From the NCBI GenBank assembly GCA_937876985.1, contig CALEFT010000027.1:62001-126000 (forward strand): a DNA stretch of 64,000 bases. Direction: 5' to 3'. The stretch's first letter is position 1, and each line of letters opens with the position of its first letter. A model generated the notes under the pieces. It had not been told where the DNA came from and ran no database searches. It saw only the letters and a list, made by a program, of their open reading frames with translations. Below, piece by piece: positions 26,876 to 35,966 of this stretch. The translations under genes were made by a program, and so were the position numbers. Source of the stretch: an uncultured Clostridia bacterium (GTDB lineage: Bacteria; Bacillota; Clostridia; Saccharofermentanales; Saccharofermentanaceae).

Positions 26876-26924
26876 TATAAATATTCGATAATGTAACAAT
26901 GTTAAACATAAGGAGAAAGAGAAA

Positions 26925-28262
26925 ATGTTCGAAGGAATGACAGAAGCAAAGGCAAAAGAACAAATCTTGGAGATGGTAGCAGCATATTGCGACACATACC
27001 ATAACCAGGGCAAGGCATTTGAAGAGGGAGATAGAATTCCATATGCTCGCCGTGTTTACGACCATGAGGAGATGGTAAATCTCGTAGATAGCTCACTAGA
27101 GTTCTGGCTTACAGCTGGAAGATATACAGATCAGTTCGAGGACTCTTTCGCAAAATATCTTGGAGTTAGATTCTGTTCACTAGTAAATTCAGGTTCATCT
27201 GCAAACCTATGTGCATTCATGGCACTTACTAGCCCACTTCTTAAGGAACGCGCAATCATGCGTGGTGATGAAGTAATTACTGTTGCAGCAGGATTTCCAA
27301 CAACAGTAGCACCAGTTATTCAATATGGTGCAATTCCGGTATTCGTAGACGTTACAATTCCACAGTACAATATCGACGTAACAAAGCTTGAGGCTGCACT
27401 TTCTCCTAAGACAAAGGCAGTAATGGTCGCACATACACTTGGTAACCCATTCAACCTCAAGGCAGTAAAGGAATTCTGTACAAAGAACAATTTGTGGCTT
27501 GTTGAAGACAACTGTGATGCACTCGGTTCAAAGTACACAATCGATGGCGAAGAAAAGTTCACAGGCACGATTGGTGATATCGGAACATCTTCCTTCTACC
27601 CACCACACCACATGACAATGGGTGAGGGTGGCGCTGTTTACACAAACAACGCACTTCTCCACAAGGCAATTCGTTCAATGAGAGACTGGGGACGCGACTG
27701 CATCTGCCCATCTGGTAAGGATAACTTCTGTGGACATAGATTTGACAAGCAGTATGGCGAGCTTCCACTAGGCTACGACCACAAGTATGTATATTCACAC
27801 TTCGGCTACAACCTCAAGGCAACAGATATGCAGGCAGCAGTAGGATGTGCACAGATTGTTAAGTTCCCTTCTTTCGTAGAGAGAAGAAGACATAATTTCG
27901 ATAGACTTAAGGCTGCACTTGCTGGACTAGAGGACAAGATTATTCTTCCAGAGCCATGTGAGAATTCAAGACCAAGCTGGTTTGGCTTCCTCATCACATG
28001 TAAGGAAGGCGTTGACCGTAATCACGTAGTAGAGTACGTAGAGGGCAAGGGCGTTCAGACACGTATGCTTTTTGCTGGTAACCTCATTAAGCACCCATGC
28101 TTCGACGATATGCGTAAGTCTGGCGAAGGCTACCGTGTAGTTGGAGAACTAACAAATACAGATAGAATCATGAACGACACATTCTGGGTAGGAGTATATC
28201 CAGGAATGACAGATGAGATGATTGACTATATGGCAAAGACAATTCGTGAGGCTCTCGCTTAA
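26925..28262 (+). CDS. rfbH: CDP-4-keto-6-deoxyglucose 3-dehydrase (E1)
   Basis: PMP-dependent iron-sulfur enzyme that removes the 3-hydroxyl on the way to 3,6-dideoxyhexoses. In the aminotransferase-like fold the usual PLP Lys is replaced by His in FYPPHHMTMGEGG, the hallmark of E1. The 445-residue length matches RfbH/AscC. AAGGAGAAAG precedes the start. The reductase partner E3 (rfbI/ascD) is not in the window, so it must be elsewhere or supplied by another reductase. Confidence 0.95.
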   Translation: MFEGMTEAKAKEQILEMVAAYCDTYHNQGKAFEEGDRIPYARRVYDHEEMVNLVDSSLEFWLTAGRYTDQFEDSFAKYLGVRFCSLVNSGSSANLCAFMALTSPLLKERAIMRGDEVITVAAGFPTTVAPVIQYGAIPVFVDVTIPQYNIDVTKLEAALSPKTKAVMVAHTLGNPFNLKAVKEFCTKNNLWLVEDNCDALGSKYTIDGEEKFTGTIGDIGTSSFYPPHHMTMGEGGAVYTNNALLHKAIRSMRDWGRDCICPSGKDNFCGHRFDKQYGELPLGYDHKYVYSHFGYNLKATDMQAAVGCAQIVKFPSFVERRRHNFDRLKAALAGLEDKIILPEPCENSRPSWFGFLITCKEGVDRNHVVEYVEGKGVQTRMLFAGNLIKHPCFDDMRKSGEGYRVVGELTNTDRIMNDTFWVGVYPGMTDEMIDYMAKTIREALA

Positions 28263-28900
28263 TGGAAAACGAGAAGGAATTGGTAAACGAAGCGTTTGGT
28301 GCTACAAGTTTGGCTGCTACTTCCGCTATAAGCGAGGCTGGAGACAAGGGTGAGGCTGGAGACAAGGGCGCAGCTGGAGGCGAAGGCGAGGCAAGTGCTA
28401 CGAAGAAGACTCTCGGACAAGTAATAAAGTTCGCGATGGTTGGAGTAGTAAACACTATCGTATCCTATGTAGTGAACATGGTTTGCTTCCACGGGTTTGG
28501 AATACATGAACAGATTTCAAATCTAATCGCGTTTGTAGTTAGTGTATTTGAAGCATTCTTACTCCAGAGCAGATTCGTGTTCAAAGAGGAGGAAAGTAAG
28601 CAAAAGCGCGTATGGTGGAAGGTACTCCTTAAGACCTACGCTTCCTATGCTTTCTCAGGATTGTTTCTAACGGCAGTGTTGCTCTACGTTTGGGTAGATG
28701 TAGTACATGTTGGCGAATACATAAAGCCTTTTATCGAGAATTACTTCATGTGGGTACCAATCATCAGCTCAAAGCTAGTAGCACTAACAAACAACGACTT
28801 AGCTGTAACACTAGCACCAATTCTCAATATGTTCATCACGATTCCAATCAATTTCGTGATAAACAAGTTCTGGGCATATAGACAAAAGGACAAGAAATAG
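28262..28900 (+). CDS. GtrA-family membrane protein with Gly-rich N-terminal extension
   Basis: GtrA-like proteins have four membrane helices and are thought to flip polyprenyl-phosphate-linked sugars. The core (VIKFAMVGVVNTIVSYVVN, ISNLIAFVVSVFEAFLLQ, INFVINKFWAYR) occupies residues about 57-208. Residues 20-45 are an added collagen-like stretch (GDKGEAGDKGAAGGEGEAS), not usual in the family. The start codon overlaps the rfbH stop (TAATGG), so it is translationally coupled to the sugar genes. Confidence 0.88.
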   Translation: MENEKELVNEAFGATSLAATSAISEAGDKGEAGDKGAAGGEGEASATKKTLGQVIKFAMVGVVNTIVSYVVNMVCFHGFGIHEQISNLIAFVVSVFEAFLLQSRFVFKEEESKQKRVWWKVLLKTYASYAFSGLFLTAVLLYVWVDVVHVGEYIKPFIENYFMWVPIISSKLVALTNNDLAVTLAPILNMFITIPINFVINKFWAYRQKDKK

Positions 28901-28908
28901 GTGAGACT

Positions 28909-30513
28909 ATGCAGGACATTAAGTTATTAGATTGCACTTTAAGAGACGGTGGATACATAAACGACTGGGAGTTTGGTAGAAACACAATGGTGAGCGTGTT
29001 CGAGCGCCTCGTTGCATCGCACGTAGACTTCATTGAGGTCGGCTTTATTGACCAAAGAAGACAGTACGACCCAAACCGCACAATTTTCCCTGACGTTAAG
29101 TCTATCTCGAAAAGCTTCGGCCAGCTCGACAAGAAGGACTCGATGCTCGTTGGCATGATTGACTTCGGAACAGTCGATATCGACAAGATCTGTCCACAGA
29201 AGGAAAGCTGTTTGGACGGAATCCGCGTGATTTTCAAGAAGGCAAAACGCAAGGCTGCACTCGAGTACGTAGCCCAGATCAAGGCGTTGGGCTATAAGGT
29301 TTTCGCACAGCTTGTCTCCATCACAAGCTATACTGACGAAGAACTACTAGACTTGATTTCTCTCGCAAACGAAGTAAAGCCATACGCTGTGTCAATGGTA
29401 GACACATATGGACTTTGCCACAGCGACACACTGATGCACTACTGCGAGATTCTCGATAGAGAGCTCGACAAAGAGATTTCTCTCGGATACCATGCGCACA
29501 ACAACTTCCAGCTCGGCTACGCCAACTGTATCGAGATGCTATCGTACAAGACAGACCGTGCCGTGCTTGTAGACGGAACCGTTTTCGGAATGGGAAAGAG
29601 CGCAGGAAACTGCCCGATTGAGCTACTCGCAATGTACCTAAACGACAGACGTGGCAAATCTTATGACATCTATCAGTTCCTAGAGGCAGCAGACGCGAAC
29701 ATCTTGTCAATTTACAACAAGTCCCCATGGGGTTACAGCATGTTCTACTTCATCGCAGCCTCCAACGACTGCCACCCAAGTTATGTAAGCTACTTAATGA
29801 ACAAGCGCACCTTGTCAGTTAAGCAAGTAAATACAATCTTAAAGAAGCTCGAAGGCGAAAAGAAGCTCCTCTACGACGAGGCACTAATCGAGTCCTTGTA
29901 TTCTGACTTCCAGGAAAAGGAAGTCGATGACAGCAAGGCCCTTGAGACACTTTCTAGTGAGCTTCTTGGACAAAAGATTTTGTTACTTGGTCCAGGAACA
30001 TCCGTCGAAGAGCAGTCGGAGGACGTAAAGAAGTTCATTGTAGAAAACAATCCGATTGTAATTACAATCAACTTCATTTCTTCACAAGTAAAGCCAGACT
30101 ATTGCTTCATTACAAACACAAAGCGATTCGTTCAGCTAGCAAGTTCCTTGGCACGCAATGCGTCGACATACAAGGTAATTGCTACTTCAAATGTAACATC
30201 TTCCTCTTACGAGTTCGATTACACAGTGAAGTATTCTAACTTGCTTGATTTCAACGCACAGATTATGGACAACTCTTTCTTGATGCTCCTTAAGGTGTTA
30301 AAGAAGATAGGAATCGACCATGTATATGCTGCTGGCTTTGATGGATATGCGACAGACAATCGTCCAAACTACTTCAATCCAGATATGGAATACAATTTCA
30401 CATCTAATGAGGCAGCAGAGCTTAACGAATACGTTATTGATTCGCTTAAGAAGCTAGAGGATAACGGGAAGTTCGATGTAGAATTTATCACGAGGTCTTA
30501 TTATAAGGTTTGA
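28909..30513 (+). CDS. HMGL-like aldolase-domain protein of a polysaccharide cluster
   Basis: Residues about 1-270 form a DRE-TIM metallolyase barrel: it starts KLLDCTLRDGGYINDWEF (metal Asp and Arg) and has GYHAHNNFQLGYAN (metal His-x-His). Family members cleave or form carbon-carbon bonds (HMG-CoA lyase, 4-hydroxy-2-oxovalerate aldolase). The C-terminal 180 residues (ILLLGPGTSVEEQ, DYCFITNTKRF) are a separate nucleotide-binding-like domain I do not recognise. Its place after rfbFGH and gtrA suggests it modifies or builds a sugar or an acyl substituent of the surface polysaccharide. The exact reaction is unknown. Confidence 0.75.
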   Translation: MQDIKLLDCTLRDGGYINDWEFGRNTMVSVFERLVASHVDFIEVGFIDQRRQYDPNRTIFPDVKSISKSFGQLDKKDSMLVGMIDFGTVDIDKICPQKESCLDGIRVIFKKAKRKAALEYVAQIKALGYKVFAQLVSITSYTDEELLDLISLANEVKPYAVSMVDTYGLCHSDTLMHYCEILDRELDKEISLGYHAHNNFQLGYANCIEMLSYKTDRAVLVDGTVFGMGKSAGNCPIELLAMYLNDRRGKSYDIYQFLEAADANILSIYNKSPWGYSMFYFIAASNDCHPSYVSYLMNKRTLSVKQVNTILKKLEGEKKLLYDEALIESLYSDFQEKEVDDSKALETLSSELLGQKILLLGPGTSVEEQSEDVKKFIVENNPIVITINFISSQVKPDYCFITNTKRFVQLASSLARNASTYKVIATSNVTSSSYEFDYTVKYSNLLDFNAQIMDNSFLMLLKVLKKIGIDHVYAAGFDGYATDNRPNYFNPDMEYNFTSNEAAELNEYVIDSLKKLEDNGKFDVEFITRSYYKV

Positions 30514-30548
30514 TGCCAAAGTGGCTTCGAGTTTATATATAACCAAAC

Positions 30549-30580
30549 AAAAAGGAACCCAATCATAAGACTGGGTTCCA
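30549..30580. terminator. Terminator between aldolase gene and aquaporin gene
   Basis: GGAACCCA (30554-30561) pairs with TGGGTTCC (30572-30579), with an A-rich run on the left that becomes a T-run for the minus-strand aquaporin transcript. Confidence 0.8.
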
Positions 30581-30609
30581 AATTTCACTTAGAGTTTTGT
30601 AAATAAGAA

Positions 30610-31335
30610 TTACTTCTTAGACTTTGCTTCTACAGAAGCTTCCGTTGATTCAGCTGTTAGGAACTTGTAGGAATAAGCTGCGAAAGCTGCGCCTAGAAGA
30701 GGTCCAAGGATGAATACCCAAAGGTCCTTCATTGGAGCAGTGTTACCAGTAACGAGTGCCATGAGAGCTGGTCCGAAGGAACGAGCTGGGTTTACGCTTG
30801 TACCTGTAAGGCCAATTCCAAGAATATGTACGAGTACAAGAGTAAAGCCGATTACAAGTCCTGCGAAGGAACCATGATTTGCCTTAGAGGATGTAACTCC
30901 AAGGATTGCGATTACGAATACAAATGTGAGCAAAATCTCTACGAGTAGGCCAGAGAATGGTTCACCATTTACTCCTGCTAGGCCGTTAGAGCCAAGGCCG
31001 CCTGTCTTGTCTTCTACTTCACCAGAAGTGAAAATAGCAACTAGCAAACCACTACCTGCGAATGCACCGAAGCACTGAGCTACGATGTAGCAAACAAAAT
31101 CAGTGAAGTTCATTCCACCAGAAATGAAAACACCAAGAGATACTGCTGGATTGATATGACAGCCTGATACGTTACCGATGCTATATGCCATTGCTACGAT
31201 TGTTAGACCAAAAGCAAAAGCTGTTAGAATGTAACCGCTACCAGCAGCAGCGTCGCAGCCAACTAGCATAGCTGTACCACAACCTAGAAGAACCAGCACC
31301 ATTGTTCCAATAAATTCTGCGAAATACTTTCTCAT
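30610..31335 (-). CDS. Aquaporin / MIP-family channel
   Basis: A 241-residue six-helix channel with the two half-helix motifs NPAVS (GCHINPAVSLG) and NPARS (SVNPARSFGPAL). The residue pattern around the second NPA and the Gly-Thr-Ser before it look more AqpZ-like than GlpF-like, so water is the likely main substrate, but glycerol cannot be excluded. AGGAGG lies before ATG on the minus strand. It is a single-gene unit with a terminator at its 3' end. Confidence 0.92.
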   Translation of the reverse strand: MRKYFAEFIGTMVLVLLGCGTAMLVGCDAAAGSGYILTAFAFGLTIVAMAYSIGNVSGCHINPAVSLGVFISGGMNFTDFVCYIVAQCFGAFAGSGLLVAIFTSGEVEDKTGGLGSNGLAGVNGEPFSGLLVEILLTFVFVIAILGVTSSKANHGSFAGLVIGFTLVLVHILGIGLTGTSVNPARSFGPALMALVTGNTAPMKDLWVFILGPLLGAAFAAYSYKFLTAESTEASVEAKSKK

Positions 31336-31438
31336 AAGGAACCTCCTTGATATAAACTTATCTAGATTATATTCCTTATTGATATGAATTTGCTGTCAAC
31401 TAGATTTCTATTTGATTAACAAATTGCAACTAACGCTA

Positions 31439-32218
31439 TCACACATCCAAATTAAGCTCAATAGGGCAATGGTCTGAGCCCATAATATCGGTTAAGTGCT
31501 CGCAGGACGTAACTTTGTCCATGAATTCGTTTGTAACAAAGAAGTAGTCGATACGCCAGCCGACGTTGCGCTCGCGTGCCTTGGTCTTGTAGGACCACCA
31601 AGTGTAGCATTCTGTCTTGTCTGGGTAGAAGTGTCTGAACGCATCGCATAGTCCGCGACTAATAAAAATATCCATATATTCGCGCTCTTCTGGAAGGAAG
31701 CCGGAAATTTTAGAGTTTGCTTTCGGGTTAGAAAGGTCAATCTCGCGATGTGCAGTATTTACGTCACCACAGCAAATGACCTCCTTGCCGCGTGCCTTCC
31801 AGGAAGCAACCTGGTCTAGGAAGCAGTCGTAGAAGCGAAGCTTGAACTTAACAAAATCGTCTCCTCTTCCGCCGTTTGGAAAATAAATATTGTAGAGCAC
31901 AAAGGTCTCGAACTCTACGCAAATGGAGCGACCCTCATGGTCGAATTCGTCTACACCAAAGCCATCCTGAATTGAGATAGGCTCCGGCATCGTCTCAGAA
32001 TTGATGTAAACCGCAGTGCCCGAATAGCCCTTCTTCTCCGCGCTATAAAAGTGCGAGCGGTATGGCCCAATGTCTGTAATCTCTGGGCCGAGCTGGTCGA
32101 TGTTCGCCTTCGTCTCCTGCAAACAAAAAACGTCTGCGCCGCTCGATAGCAGGATGTCTGCGAAGCCTTTTCCAGCGATTGCACGAATTCCATTTACGTT
32201 CCAACTAATAATTCTCAT
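31439..32218 (-). CDS. xth: Exodeoxyribonuclease III
   Basis: AP endonuclease/3'-5' exonuclease of base excision repair. Motifs are MRIISWNVNGIRA at the N-terminus, FCLQETK with the metal Glu, CCGDVNTAH and the terminal DIMGSDHCPI with catalytic Asp-His. The frame is open upstream to 32269, but homologues begin at MRIISWN, and a GAGGGGAGAA ribosome site lies just before ATG 32218. Length is 259 residues, normal. Confidence 0.94.
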   Translation of the reverse strand: MRIISWNVNGIRAIAGKGFADILLSSGADVFCLQETKANIDQLGPEITDIGPYRSHFYSAEKKGYSGTAVYINSETMPEPISIQDGFGVDEFDHEGRSICVEFETFVLYNIYFPNGGRGDDFVKFKLRFYDCFLDQVASWKARGKEVICCGDVNTAHREIDLSNPKANSKISGFLPEEREYMDIFISRGLCDAFRHFYPDKTECYTWWSYKTKARERNVGWRIDYFFVTNEFMDKVTSCEHLTDIMGSDHCPIELNLDV

Positions 32219-32390
32219 AGGAGTTCTCCCCTCTCGAAAAGCATCAAAACCACACACAAAAAGTGGCAATTAGCATTATTATACACTATCAAATACGAAG
32301 TTCGCGCCAAATGAAGTGAAGTGTGATATACTTTGTTAGTTAGAAAAGAATGAAATCTGCGACCACATTTTGATTGGTAGGAGGATAAAT

Positions 32391-33812
32391 ATGAACATGA
32401 AGAAGATAGCTAGCCTATTTATGGCAGTAATATTAATGACATCTTGTCTATGGCTTACAGCTTGTGGCAAGGACGAGGCTGAGTCAACAGAGCTTTCCAG
32501 ATTGACTGATGCATCTGGAAATACAGTCGAGACAATGATTGATATATCGACATACACATTCGACACTATGTATGGTAATCAGATTGGCGATTTCCTAAGT
32601 CACCCATATACATTCCAGGCTCCAAATGGAACGACAGTGGAGATTCCAACATATGAGTCAAATTTCTATTTCATCAATTCCTTTATTGAATTATCCAATA
32701 TGGGACTTAACTATGGATTTTATCCAGTAACGATTGAGGGCTACCTAGACTTGTCTGCAGAATATGTGCCACTTGCGTTGTCGGGTGAGACAGAGGCCCC
32801 AGACTATGCAACATATGGAGAGTTCTTCGTTGATTATTCTGAGGAACTTGTGAAGACAACATACATTGTTCTAAGTCTTGCCCAGGAAGCTGGCTTGCAG
32901 CTTTCTGAGGAGACATATGCAGCAATCGACCAGATGATCGCTAGACTCAATGAGACTGGTGCGGTGCCAGCAGGTGTTACACTAGATTCATATCTTAAGC
33001 TACACTATGGCCCAAATTGTGATGAGGCGGCTTTCCGTCAGGTGCTTGCAAACTACTATTTGGCAGACCTTTACACATCACAGTATATTGAGAACTATGA
33101 GTTTACAGAAGAAGAGTTAATGAGACCAACTGTTGTACATGCGCTTTTCGCGCCGGCTTCAGAATCTGAAGAGGACATGGCGGCAGCCCTTGCGAATGCG
33201 GAGGCTTTGATGGCTATGTGTTCTACTTGGGAAGATGTAGAGACATACGGCGTTGAGCAGAACTTGATGGGAGTTGCTCTTGAGTGCGCGACATATCAGG
33301 TGGAGCCAGGTGTTTTTGTGCCAGAGTTTGAGGCGTGGGCTTTGGACGAGTCAAGAGAGGTTAACGACATCGAGATTGTTGAGACTTCATACGGATATCA
33401 CGTAATGGGATACTGCGGATTGCAGGAGATTGACGAGTATGCCAAGGAGGACGTTGCACTTTCTGCGCTTAGTGAGTACCTTAATGGACTAGCAGAAAAT
33501 GGAGGCTATGTATTGTCTACTTCTGAGCCATACGCGGCTTCTGCGCCAGCACCAGAGTACACATATGTTACAAATGAGCAGGGTGCGATTATCGGTTCAG
33601 ATGTTGTATATCCAAATGCACAGAACACAAGCAAGATGGCAGTAAATCCAATGACAATCGTGATTATTATTTTGGTAGTGATTGTTCTAGGCCTTGTAAT
33701 CTTTATCGTAGTAGATAAGCTTGGTAAGGGCGGAAAGAAGCCTAAGGCGAAAGCTTCGGCTAGTCAGGATGTAGAAGAGAATGATAGTCCTGATAATGAT
33801 AGCGAGGCTTGA
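32391..33812 (+). CDS. Lipoprotein with parvulin-like (PrsA) features and a C-terminal membrane segment
   Basis: The 473-residue product begins with a lipoprotein signal (KKIASLFMAVILMTSCLWLTAC). The middle is mostly helical, and residues about 250-370 resemble a parvulin peptidyl-prolyl isomerase fold (VVHALFAPASE, VPEFEAWAL, ETSYGYHVMGY), as in foldases that help secreted proteins fold. Unusually, a second membrane helix (MTIVIIILVVIVLGLVIFIV) lies near the C-terminus, followed by a short basic/acidic tail, so both ends may be tethered. AGGAGG fixes the start at 32391. Confidence 0.78.
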   Translation: MNMKKIASLFMAVILMTSCLWLTACGKDEAESTELSRLTDASGNTVETMIDISTYTFDTMYGNQIGDFLSHPYTFQAPNGTTVEIPTYESNFYFINSFIELSNMGLNYGFYPVTIEGYLDLSAEYVPLALSGETEAPDYATYGEFFVDYSEELVKTTYIVLSLAQEAGLQLSEETYAAIDQMIARLNETGAVPAGVTLDSYLKLHYGPNCDEAAFRQVLANYYLADLYTSQYIENYEFTEEELMRPTVVHALFAPASESEEDMAAALANAEALMAMCSTWEDVETYGVEQNLMGVALECATYQVEPGVFVPEFEAWALDESREVNDIEIVETSYGYHVMGYCGLQEIDEYAKEDVALSALSEYLNGLAENGGYVLSTSEPYAASAPAPEYTYVTNEQGAIIGSDVVYPNAQNTSKMAVNPMTIVIIILVVIVLGLVIFIVVDKLGKGGKKPKAKASASQDVEENDSPDNDSEA

Positions 33813-33854
33813 TGTTCGTCGTTTTGCAAAAAAGTAAGGAACTGAGGATTGTTT

Positions 33855-34781
33855 ATGATCTATAACAATATTCTTGAGGCAATGGGAAGTACACCATTAG
33901 TAAGATTGTCACGCATGGTCGGAGAAGACAGTGCGCAGATTCTTGTTAAGGTGGAGGGCCTTAATGTAGGTGGTTCGATTAAGACTAGAACAGCCTATAA
34001 TATGATTCGAATCGCTGAAGAGAAGGGGCAGATTGATAAGGATACAATTATTGTCGAGCCTACTTCCGGTAATCAGGGAATTGGATTAGCATTAGTTGGT
34101 GCGGTTCGAGGATACAAGACGGTTATTATCATGCCAGACTCGGTTAGCGAAGAAAGAAGAAAGCTAGTTGAGCACTATGGCGCGAAGGTTATTCTAATCC
34201 ACGATGCTGGTAACATTGGCGCTTGTATCGACGAGTGCTTGCAGCTTGCACTCAAGATGCAAAGAGAGGACCCTAATGTTTTTGTGCCACAGCAGTTTGA
34301 GAATCCAGCAAACCCGGCAGTGCACAGGAAGCAGACAGGTATCGAGATTTTGAATCAGGTGGATGGACCAATTCACGGTTTTTGTTCTGGAATCGGTACT
34401 GGTGGAACAATCACAGGTATCGGAGAGACTTTGAAGATGGAAAATCCAGATATCGAGATTTGGGCAGTAGAGCCAGAGGATGCGGCTATTTTGTCGGGTG
34501 GTTCTATTGGAACACATATTCAGATGGGAATCGGAGACGGATTGATTCCGGAGATTTTGAATCAGAATATTTATAACGATATCTGCATCATCAAAGATGA
34601 GGAGGCCTTGCAGGCAGCGAAGGATTTGGCAGCCAAGGAAGGTCTAATGTGTGGAATTAGTAGCGGTACAAATGTCGCAGCTGCAATTAAGCTAGCTAAG
34701 AAGCTTGGTCCAGGCAAGACGGTTGTAACAGTTCTTCCTGACACAGCAGAGAGATATTTCTCTACACCGCTTTTTGATTAA
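33855..34781 (+). CDS. cysK: Cysteine synthase (O-acetylserine sulfhydrylase)
   Basis: PLP enzyme that makes cysteine from O-acetylserine and sulfide. It shows the PLP Lys in GGSIKTRTAYNMI, the substrate loop PTSGNQGIGLAL (TSGNTG in most homologues), and the phosphate-binding GTGGTITG. Length is 308 residues. TTG 33849 is in frame, but ATG 33855 with GAGGA upstream is preferred. It is the last housekeeping gene before the toxin island. Confidence 0.94.
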   Translation: MIYNNILEAMGSTPLVRLSRMVGEDSAQILVKVEGLNVGGSIKTRTAYNMIRIAEEKGQIDKDTIIVEPTSGNQGIGLALVGAVRGYKTVIIMPDSVSEERRKLVEHYGAKVILIHDAGNIGACIDECLQLALKMQREDPNVFVPQQFENPANPAVHRKQTGIEILNQVDGPIHGFCSGIGTGGTITGIGETLKMENPDIEIWAVEPEDAAILSGGSIGTHIQMGIGDGLIPEILNQNIYNDICIIKDEEALQAAKDLAAKEGLMCGISSGTNVAAAIKLAKKLGPGKTVVTVLPDTAERYFSTPLFD

Positions 34782-34842
34782 TCGTGACGACGGATGTTTT
34801 ATAGGAAATAATAAGATTACCTTATTATGTGTAGAAAGTAGT

Positions 34843-34886
34843 AGGATTCCCAATTAGCTGTTTGCTATTTTGGGAATCCTTTTTTA
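34843..34886 (+). terminator. Rho-independent terminator after cysK
   Basis: AGGATTCCCAA (34843-34853) pairs with TTGGGAATCCT (34870-34880), followed by a run of T. Toxin-island sequence begins within ten bases of its end. Confidence 0.92.
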
Positions 34887-34888
34887 TT

Positions 34889-34942
34889 GTTAATTAGAGG
34901 TGCTTCTATCAGCAGATGCATCGATAATTGGAGCAAGCATAA
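34889..34942 (+). pseudogene. Pre-toxin region remnant with two internal deletions
   Basis: Bases from about 34,896 match the toxin gene at 51,460 (GAGGTGCTTCTATC, then GCAGATGCATCGATAA), but jump at GCAAG to the sequence found at 51,593, and again at TGGAGCAA to the linker. Both jumps occur at short direct repeats (5 and 8 bp). The result places an ATG and a GGAG word before the truncated toxin at 34,943. Confidence 0.75.
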
Positions 34943-35455
34943 ATGGAGCAAATAGGTGAAACGGCTGAAGATATTGGACGTCGAGTTGATGATGTTAGTT
35001 CTGCGCAAATAAACGATGTCGATATTGATAATCAGGTTAGAATGGCAGATAATATTGTTGGTGAGGGTGGTAATACTTCAAGACCAACATGGAGACAATC
35101 TGAACTAGATGCAGCAAAAGATTTTCCAGATTATGACGCTCAAAAATCATTTATTAACGGACAAGAAGTTCCGTATGGAACAAAAGGAAGTGTACGTCCA
35201 GATTATTACAAGAACGGCTATAGTGTAGATGTTAACAATTATAATGTAGAAAGTGCAAGTGGAAGAAGTAACCTTGCACGTAATATTGAAAAACAGTATT
35301 ATCAGAGAATACAAAACTTACCTGAAGGAACTAAAGAAATTGTTATGATTGATATTAGAGGTCAAAGTATTAGTGATGCAAGTATGAGTGCGTTGTACGA
35401 TGATATTATGCGTAGAACAAATAATGGAGTAGAAATACTGTTTAAGATGGATTAG
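34943..35455 (+). CDS. Orphan toxin tip, nuclease-like, paired with Imm70
   Basis: After 45 residues of shared linker (EDIGRRVDDV, RMADNIVGEGG) comes a 125-residue variable domain. It shows the pattern SVRPDYYKNG, then DVNNYNVESASGRSNL, then LPEGTKEIVMIDIRGQ, which recalls a restriction-endonuclease-fold toxin family in which the second block normally carries an acidic residue and Lys. Here the Lys position reads Asn, so activity is uncertain. The product lacks any secretion domain. The immunity gene starts nine bases after the stop. Function as DNase or RNase is inference. Confidence 0.65.
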   Translation: MEQIGETAEDIGRRVDDVSSAQINDVDIDNQVRMADNIVGEGGNTSRPTWRQSELDAAKDFPDYDAQKSFINGQEVPYGTKGSVRPDYYKNGYSVDVNNYNVESASGRSNLARNIEKQYYQRIQNLPEGTKEIVMIDIRGQSISDASMSALYDDIMRRTNNGVEILFKMD

Positions 35456-35464
35456 GAGGTTTAA

Positions 35465-35881
35465 ATGGCAGTTGGGTTTAAAGTAAAGTTTTATTGGTAT
35501 CAGATAGGACAAGGTGACTTTTTGCATTCATTTTTTTCAACAGTTGCATATAATTTAGAAAACAAAATATGGGGAAGTCGTTTTCCGATAATTATGAACG
35601 AATTATATCAAGGGAAAATTGAAAACAAAAACATAAACGTAGCCTTAGAAGAATTGAATATGATAAAAACGGAATTAAAATCATTAAGTCCTCAAGATGT
35701 AGTTTGGGATATAGAAGACTTATCAAAGCAACCTCCTTGGGGTAATAATATTAGTGAGCATATTACGGATTTATCTAATTATTTTGTAACGAGTGATGGG
35801 AATGATTTTTTAACTATATTTTCTCATGCACTAGAAAAAGCAAAAGAAGTAAATTCTGAAATAGAGATTAAATCTATTTAA
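35465..35881 (+). CDS. Immunity protein, Imm70 type
   Basis: The 138-residue product matches my memory of the Imm70 family well: start MAVGFKVKFYWYQIGQGDF, then SRFPIIMNELYQGK and the core DVVWDIEDLSKQPPWG followed by DLSNYFVTSDG. It should bind and block the toxin encoded just upstream. AGGAGG lies before the ATG. The frame is intact and cytosolic. Confidence 0.8.
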   Translation: MAVGFKVKFYWYQIGQGDFLHSFFSTVAYNLENKIWGSRFPIIMNELYQGKIENKNINVALEELNMIKTELKSLSPQDVVWDIEDLSKQPPWGNNISEHITDLSNYFVTSDGNDFLTIFSHALEKAKEVNSEIEIKSI

Positions 35882-35934
35882 GAGGTGTTAAATCGTTATG
35901 GTTATACATCGAACGATATGACTTGGTTTTATTC

Positions 35935-35966
35935 AGACCAGCTATGTATATGATGGCTGGTCTTTC
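35935..35966 (+). terminator. Module terminator
   Basis: AGACCAGC (35935-35942) pairs with GCTGGTCT (35956-35963), then T. The same hairpin recurs at 44,449, and in degraded form at 47,764 and 48,653, marking module ends. Confidence 0.8.
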
